Positions 58,092 to 64,000 of a DNA stretch of 64,000 nucleotides are shown piece after piece. The DNA is from Ailanthus altissimus (taxonomy: Eukaryota > Streptophyta > Magnoliopsida > Sapindales > Simaroubaceae): assembly GCA_946807835.1 (NCBI GenBank), contig OX327696.1, positions 5,220,501-5,284,500 of the forward strand, read 5' to 3'. The notes beneath the pieces are model-generated. The model saw only the letters and a program-made list of their open reading frames with translations, did no database searches and was not told the origin of the DNA. Each line of letters starts with the position of its first letter. Within the stretch, counting starts at the first letter, position 1. The position numbers and the translations under genes were made by a program.

Positions 58092-61000
58092 ATGTCTCAA
58101 GGTGCTACTTTTATAGGACCTGCTGTTACTACTATACAGGATAGTGTGTGTCTCTTTTTCAACTTGACTAATAATCTTGAACCTTTACTCTTTCTACTTT
58201 TTTCTAACTCTAGTAAACCCTTAATTTCTACATCCTTTAGTATTTTAGGTAATTATTTTTGGTATTTTGATTCTGCATGTTGCAATCTCATGACTTCTGA
58301 TTTTACAGTTTTCTCTTTTAAATCTTTTACTTCTTCTTTACCCTCTATTTGAACTGCCAATGGTTTTCTCATAAAAGTTAATCATGTTAGTTACGTGTCT
58401 TGTATTAATCTTTTTTTTTAATTTTTTATTTATTTCCAATCTCACATTAAATCTTTTATCTATTGGTCAACTATGTGAACTTAGTTTTAATGTTTTGTTT
58501 ACTGCTTCTGGTTGTTGTGTGCAGGATTTAAAGACAGGTCGAACACTTGAGACAGGATGTAAGGTTGGATGTATGTATGAACTCATATCTTTAGATTTGT
58601 CATATTTATACCCTTCATTTGCAACATCTACCTCTCTAGTACCTTTATTACATCTTTGGCACTCTTGTTTTGGTCATGTGTCAATTAATCGCATTCGATC
58701 TCTGGTGTCTAATGGTCCTTTAGGTTCTGTTTCTGATAATAAAGATGATTGTCTTACTTGTCCTTTAGCTAAACGACCAACTTTACCTTTTAATGATAGT
58801 ACTACCATCTCTCATGCTCTATTTGATCTCATACATTCTGATATATGGGGTCATTCTTTAAATGCCAAAATAAGAGGATCTAAATATTTTATGATCTTTA
58901 TTGATGATTACTCTCGATATACTTAGTTGTTTCTTATGAAACAACGATCAGAATTCATTAAAATTTATCGAGATTTTATTCAGATGGTTAAAACTCAGTT
59001 CTCATGTCCTATTAAATTTTTCCATACTGATAATGCCATGGAGTATAGAGATTATGACTTTCTAAACCTTCTACAGGAACATGGTACTATATGTCAAAGG
59101 TTTTTTCTTGGTATATATCAGTAAAATGAGAAAGCTAAATGTAAACACAAACATATTTTAGACACTACTCATACTCTTCTTATCTCTTTCTCTTATTATA
59201 AACGTTTTAGAGGAGAAGCTGCCTTGACCGTTGTCTTTACTATCTATCGTGTTCCTTCTCCTATTATAAAGAACATGTCACCTTATGAGCATCTGTATGG
59301 AACTCCACCTAATTAAAATCTCTTCAAAGTTTTTCATTGTGTCTATTTTGTCCTACTCTAAAAACATGAGTACACCAAACTTGAGCCACGTGCTCGATTA
59401 TGTTGCTTCTTAGGATACATGATAGAACATAAAGGCTATAGGTGTTGGGATCCAATATCTAACCGTCTTCGTGTTTCTTATCATGTAGGTGTTTCTTGAG
59501 CATAAAATATTTTCTTCTGTATCTAACTTTAATTCTATGTCTTCTTTTATTTCACAATTTTTTACAGATAATTCTATTGATCTTTTTCCAAATACTTCAC
59601 CTATAGATACTTCTTCTGAGTTTCATACAGGTGAGTCTACAAATACGATGCCTAATTCTGAGCCTTCTACCTCGTTTGAAGGATTTGCTCTCGACATCTC
59701 TAAGGCCTCTTTTATACCTTCTTTTCGTTGTTCTTCTTGGGTAAGAGAACTTCTTATTAAACTTAGTGATTGTTATTATTTTTCTACTACTCTTTCGTTA
59801 TATGAACCTTACTCATATTCTAAAGCTAATGTTAATCATGTATGGCAGCAAGCAATGACAGAAGAATCGCAGGCTCTTGAGAAATTACATACTTGGGATT
59901 TTGTTCCTCTTCCACCTAATAAAACTATCATTGGTTGTAAATGGGTGTATAAGATCAAGAATAGGTCTGATGGGTCTATTAAGTAAATTAAAGCTCGTCT
60001 TATTGCAAAAGACTTTGATCAGGAATATGGAATTGATTATGAAGAAACTTTTTCCTCTATTGCTGGACTTACTTTTTATTCGGAGTTTGTTAACTGTTGC
60101 TGCAGTTCATGGTTGAACATTATTTCAGATGGATGTGAAAAATACTTTTCTTAATGGTGATCTTTCTAAAGAAGTCTATCTGAAGCCTCATCTGGTTATC
60201 TACATCCCCTAGGCAAGGTCTACAAACTTCATCGAGCTTTATATGGTTTTAAACAAACACCTCATGCCTGGTTTGTAAAATTCAGTAGCATTATTTCTCA
60301 ATATGGTTTTCAGTCCAGCCCCTATAACTCAACATTTTTAATTTGCAGAACAAATCGTGGTTGTTTTATATTGCTTCTTTATATTGATGACATGATTATC
60401 ATGGGTGATGATCTTATTGGTATTTCTACTCTCAAGGACTTTTTTCAGCAACATTTTGAAATAAAATATCTTGGCACTCTTAGTTATTTTCTTGGCCTTG
60501 AAGTATTGTCCGACTCTAATGGATATTATCTCTCACAAGCTAAATATACATCAGATCTACTTGTTAAAGTTGGCTTAACAGACAGTAAGATTGCCTTTAC
60601 TCCTCTAAAGCCTAATACTAAACTTTGATCCTCTAATGGTACTCTTCTCAGTGATACCACCCTCTATCGTTAATTGGTTGGTAGTTTGGTCTATCTCATT
60701 GTTACTCGCCCAAACATTGCTCATGTTGTTCATGTAGTTAGTCAATTTATGCTCACTCCTCGTACTTCTTATTGTGCAGCAGTTCTTCGTATCTTATGTT
60801 ATCTCAAAGGTACACTTTTTAATGCCTTCCATTTTTCAGCTCATTCTTATTTAGTGTTATGAGCTTATACTGATGCGGATTGAGCGAATGATCTTACGGA
60901 TCAACTACTAGATTCTGTCTTTTTTTGGGTGATTCTCTTCTTTCATGAAAAAGTAAGAAGCAAATAGCTATTACTTGTTCTAGTACTGAGCCTGAGTATC

Positions 61001-61280
61001 GTGCTTTTATTGATACTACCCAAGAGATTGTTTGGCTCCGTTGACTTCTTGAAGATGTGGGTATTTCTCACATTGGAGCTACACTTTTCTATTATGACAG
61101 TCAGAGTGCCATTCAAATTCTCACAATGATGATTTTTATGAGCGGACTGAGCACATTGAAACAATTTATTACTTTATTTGGCAACATGTTTTTCAGAGAA
61201 CAGTTACTCTTCACTTTATCTTTTCTGAAGATCAACATGCTGATATCTTCACCAAATCTTCACTTCTTGGTCGTTTAAAA
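58092..61280 (+). pseudogene. Copia pol remnant (protease to RNase H)
   Basis: Protease box WYFDSACCNLMTSD at about 58260 (normal pattern W..DSGAS.HMT; Gly is Ala here). GAG-pre-integrase HLWHSCFGHVSINRIRSLV is at about 58651. The integrase zinc and core region follows with CLTCPLAKR, DLIHSDIWG and FMIFIDDYSRYT, then a TAG at 58924-58926, then FFHTDNAMEYRDY at about 59020. Reverse transcriptase has VWQQAMTEESQALEKL and KTIIGCKWVYKIKNRSDG (about 59838-59975), a frame change near 59985-60120, and the polymerase box LLYIDDMIIM at about 60374 with both Asp kept. RNase H side: GSLVYLIVTRPNIAH (about 60677), TDAD near 60870 and YYDSQSAIQIL (about 61092). At least five stops or frameshifts. Confidence 0.88.
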
Positions 61281-61336
61281 CTCTAGTCTCCAAACACAAA
61301 CTTACTTTCACTCCACCATCTTGAGTTTGAGGGGGA

Positions 61337-61836
<500 letters not shown>

Positions 61837-61839
61837 TTA

Positions 61840-61986
<147 letters not shown>

Positions 61987-62227
61987 TTAAAGAGTTATAC
62001 CTATATTAACATTGGATTCTTAGCTTTAAATTTTTGGGTCAAGTAGCTAACAATCTGTGCTTTGATTATTTACCAGTTTTAATAGCATTTTTAACAGCAA
62101 TTTTGAAATCATTAACAATTAATGGGATTTCATCTGCTCTTAGCTTCTTTGAAGGTGTGTATGTTGTGACATTAGTAACATTAATTTGAAGTTGAGACTT
62201 CAATGATTTGTCTGTAGGAGAGATTAG

Positions 62228-62946
62228 TGTCAGGACTATATAGGGTCCACCAACTCCTTGGTCTACCAGCTGGATGACACCTCAGAGCCACCGGCACACC
62301 CACATATCCAGCTCAGGTTACCTGCGCCCCCAAAGAATCGAACCCCCACCCCTATCTCCATGGAGGCCTTATAGGCCTTTAGAGATTTGTCCTTGTACCC
62401 ATCGGGATGGCCAGCCTGATGGGTACAAGGACGAACCTCTAAAGGCCTATAAGGCCTCTATGGAGATGGGGACGAGGGTTCGATTCCTTGGGGGTGCAGG
62501 TAACCTGAGCTGGATATGTGGGTATGCCGGTGGCTCTGAGGTATCATTCAGCCGGTAGACCAAGGAGTTGATGGATCCCACATAGTTCTGACAAAAGACC
62601 GGCCTTTTTGCTGAGGTGTGGGGCCCATCCCAGCCGCTGCACTAGGGTCCACCAGTCAGAGCCAAGTTAGCGCCCCAACACACTCCCTCAGGTAACCTGC
62701 GCCCCCAAGGAATCAAACCTGGGATCTCATTCATATAATGCCTTATGAGTTCATCCTTATACTCATCGGGATGGCCATCCCGATGGGTACAAGGACGAAC
62801 TCGTAAGGCATTATATGGATGAGATCCCGGGTTCGATTCCTTAGGGGCGCAAGTAACGTGAGCTGAATATGTAGATGTGCCGGTAACTTTGAGGTGTCAC
62901 CCAGCCGGTGGACCAAGGAGTTGGTAGACCCTACATAGTCCTGACA
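62228..62946. mobile_element. Foldback element of two nested hairpins, 719 bp, in exon 4 of OPR-c
   Basis: Ends TGTCAGGACTATATAGGGTC and the complement of gaccctacatagtcctgaca (two mismatches in 20), flanked by a perfect 5-bp duplication ATTAG (62223-62227 and 62947-62951). 62228-62593 is one near-complete palindrome centred near 62413, with its own tgtcaggac...gttctgaca ends. 62691-62840 is a second palindrome centred near 62773, and its right side continues to 62946 as a copy of the first hairpin's right arm. The ggttcgattcc words (62483, 62831) resemble a tRNA B box but no tRNA structure forms. No coding. The TG...CA ends with a 5-bp duplication also fit a solo LTR. Confidence 0.8.
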
Positions 62947-62974
62947 ATTAGAACTTGACCTTCTTGTTGTGCAT

Positions 62975-63355
62975 CTACACAAAAGCAAAAGAAGGAAATA
63001 GTATGGAAATAAAGATTCAACCTAAATAATAGACCATCATATATATATATATTAAATCAAGTAATCGAGTGCGCTATCACAATCATTGATTCATAAGAAA
63101 TATTTTTTTTAATCTACAACTCATAAAGGCCTAATTAATTTATACAACACATAAGAGGAAATCTACTCTTAATTAAAAGAGACTTATGAGAATTCAAACC
63201 ACAATACCTTATGAAAGGAAAAAAAAAGTTTGTAATATATTAAAGATGTCATATCATAACTACAATAATTTATAGTGCTAAATATGTATTTATTTAAAAA
63301 ATTATTTGATGAGTTAATTGTTAAATTCAAATAAAAATCTATATAATATAGTATC
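62975..63355. other. Remnant of OPR-c intron 3 or spacer
   Basis: A+T-rich, no exon of OPR recognised before the LTR-like repeat begins at 63356. If exons 1-3 exist they lie beyond the window. Confidence 0.45.
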
Positions 63356-64000
63356 TGTTAGAGATTTGATGATTCAACAATCTTATTTAGACAAGAATTG
63401 AGATGAATATTAAAGATGAGAGTCACAAGAAGTCTAGAACGTGTGAGACACGTATGGAGAATTCTAGAACATATAGTACATGAAGGGGGAAACGAAACAA
63501 GACTCAAAGATGTAAAGGAAGCGAGAAAAAGTACGGAGCTGGAATAGAGGCCAATGCCACAGTGCCTAAAATAGAACTCCAACGGTAACGGGCTAGGTTC
63601 CTAGCGTCACAATGCTAGACATGTAGATGCTCAGTGTTGAGGCGTCAGAACTTTAATGCTACGGTGCCAGAGTGGAGGATATTCCATTTTTAATCTAGAT
63701 TTTGAGTTTTGAAAAGTTTAGGACTTCCAAAATAAGTGGACTCTTACTTCAATAAGAAATAGGGTTAGTAGGTACGACATAACCCATATATAAATACTTG
63801 TAAACCCTTTAGTTGAGATCAAATATTAAGAGAGACTCTAAGAAGAGAAAAGAACTGGGTAAACACTAAGTGCTTGTATGCGCTAGGGTGGAATCGTCGT
63901 TTGGGTATTCATTTTTCGTGGTAGAGTAAAGGTATACTAAACATTAGGTTATTTTGAGGGTGTTTTTATTGAGTTTTCTTTGTAAAATCTCTAGGGAGTT
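63356..64000 (+). repeat. LTR-like repeat (copy 2 of the 5576/63356 family), cut by the window end
   Basis: Starts TGTTAG at 63356 and aligns with 5576-6196: gattcaacaat block, tctagaacgtgtgagacac, a low-complexity islet (63550-63680), acccatatataaatac TATA-like stretch, and ctctagggagtt at the window edge. The upper part of the open frame on the minus strand here is incidental. Confidence 0.6.

Noticed and set aside
62480..62495. tRNA gene suggested by ggttcgattcc
   Set aside because: Only a B-box-like word is present; no acceptor, D or anticodon stems can be formed, and the word belongs to a palindrome arm.

Overview
This is a nuclear genomic window from a plant, very probably a eudicot. 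Three things point there: extreme A+T richness, intron-split genes of the 12-oxophytodienoate reductase (OPR) family, and dense nested plant-type transposable elements (long-LTR Copia, TRIM, MULE with a FAR1-like transposase, hAT). I see no bacterial, organellar, rRNA or CRISPR sequence and no complete tRNA gene. The species cannot be fixed from the sequence alone.

Host genes. There are three copies of a subgroup-I-like OPR gene (FMN-dependent Old Yellow Enzyme family). OPR-a is on the minus strand, 30238-32703: five exons, 371 codons, open throughout, but altered at several flavin or substrate positions. OPR-b is on the plus strand, 47081-53710: five exons, 388 codons, standard active site, with a fourth intron swollen to 3.5 kb by a MULE. 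OPR-c is a minus-strand pseudogene, 56795-62974. It has a stop codon, a frameshift, a 4.6-kb Copia element in its last exon and a 719-bp foldback element in exon 4. Orientation alternates (-,+,-).

Layout. 1-5575: A+T-rich sequence with a broken DUF1985 reading frame (about 2590-3149), a tRNA-like (SINE-like) tandem repeat and a three-copy tandem repeat. 5576-6415: an LTR-like repeat whose relative starts at 63356 and runs off the window end. 6863-29662: one old Copia element (target duplication AAAAA). It contains a solo LTR in its 5' LTR (6999-9313), a complete but decayed second Copia between integrase and reverse transcriptase (15338-23810), and another solo LTR behind RNase H (25318-27822). 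30238-32703: OPR-a. 34300-41500: a tandem repeat interrupted by a hAT remnant. That remnant is split by a third solo LTR (35325-39714), which itself holds a 1960-bp hAT-type element filled with a higher-order tandem array; a TRIM lies at 40151-40779. 41686-46564: a minus-strand Copia remnant. 47081-53710: OPR-b. 54510-55130: a weak LTR-like remnant. 56795-62974: OPR-c with its insertions.

How it fits together. The only plausible protein-coding host genes are OPR-a and OPR-b. Neither ends in a peroxisomal SKL/SRL-type tripeptide, so both products are probably cytosolic ene-reductases of the OPR1/2-like group rather than OPR3 of jasmonate synthesis. Everything else is mobile-element sequence at several nested ages. 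The clean target-site duplications allow a relative insertion order to be read. I found no wholly new functional system. The most unusual items are the 41-bp/about-207-bp higher-order array inside a hAT element, the foldback element at 62228-62946, and the three OPR paralogues that carry three different residues (Tyr, Asn, His) at one substrate-binding position.
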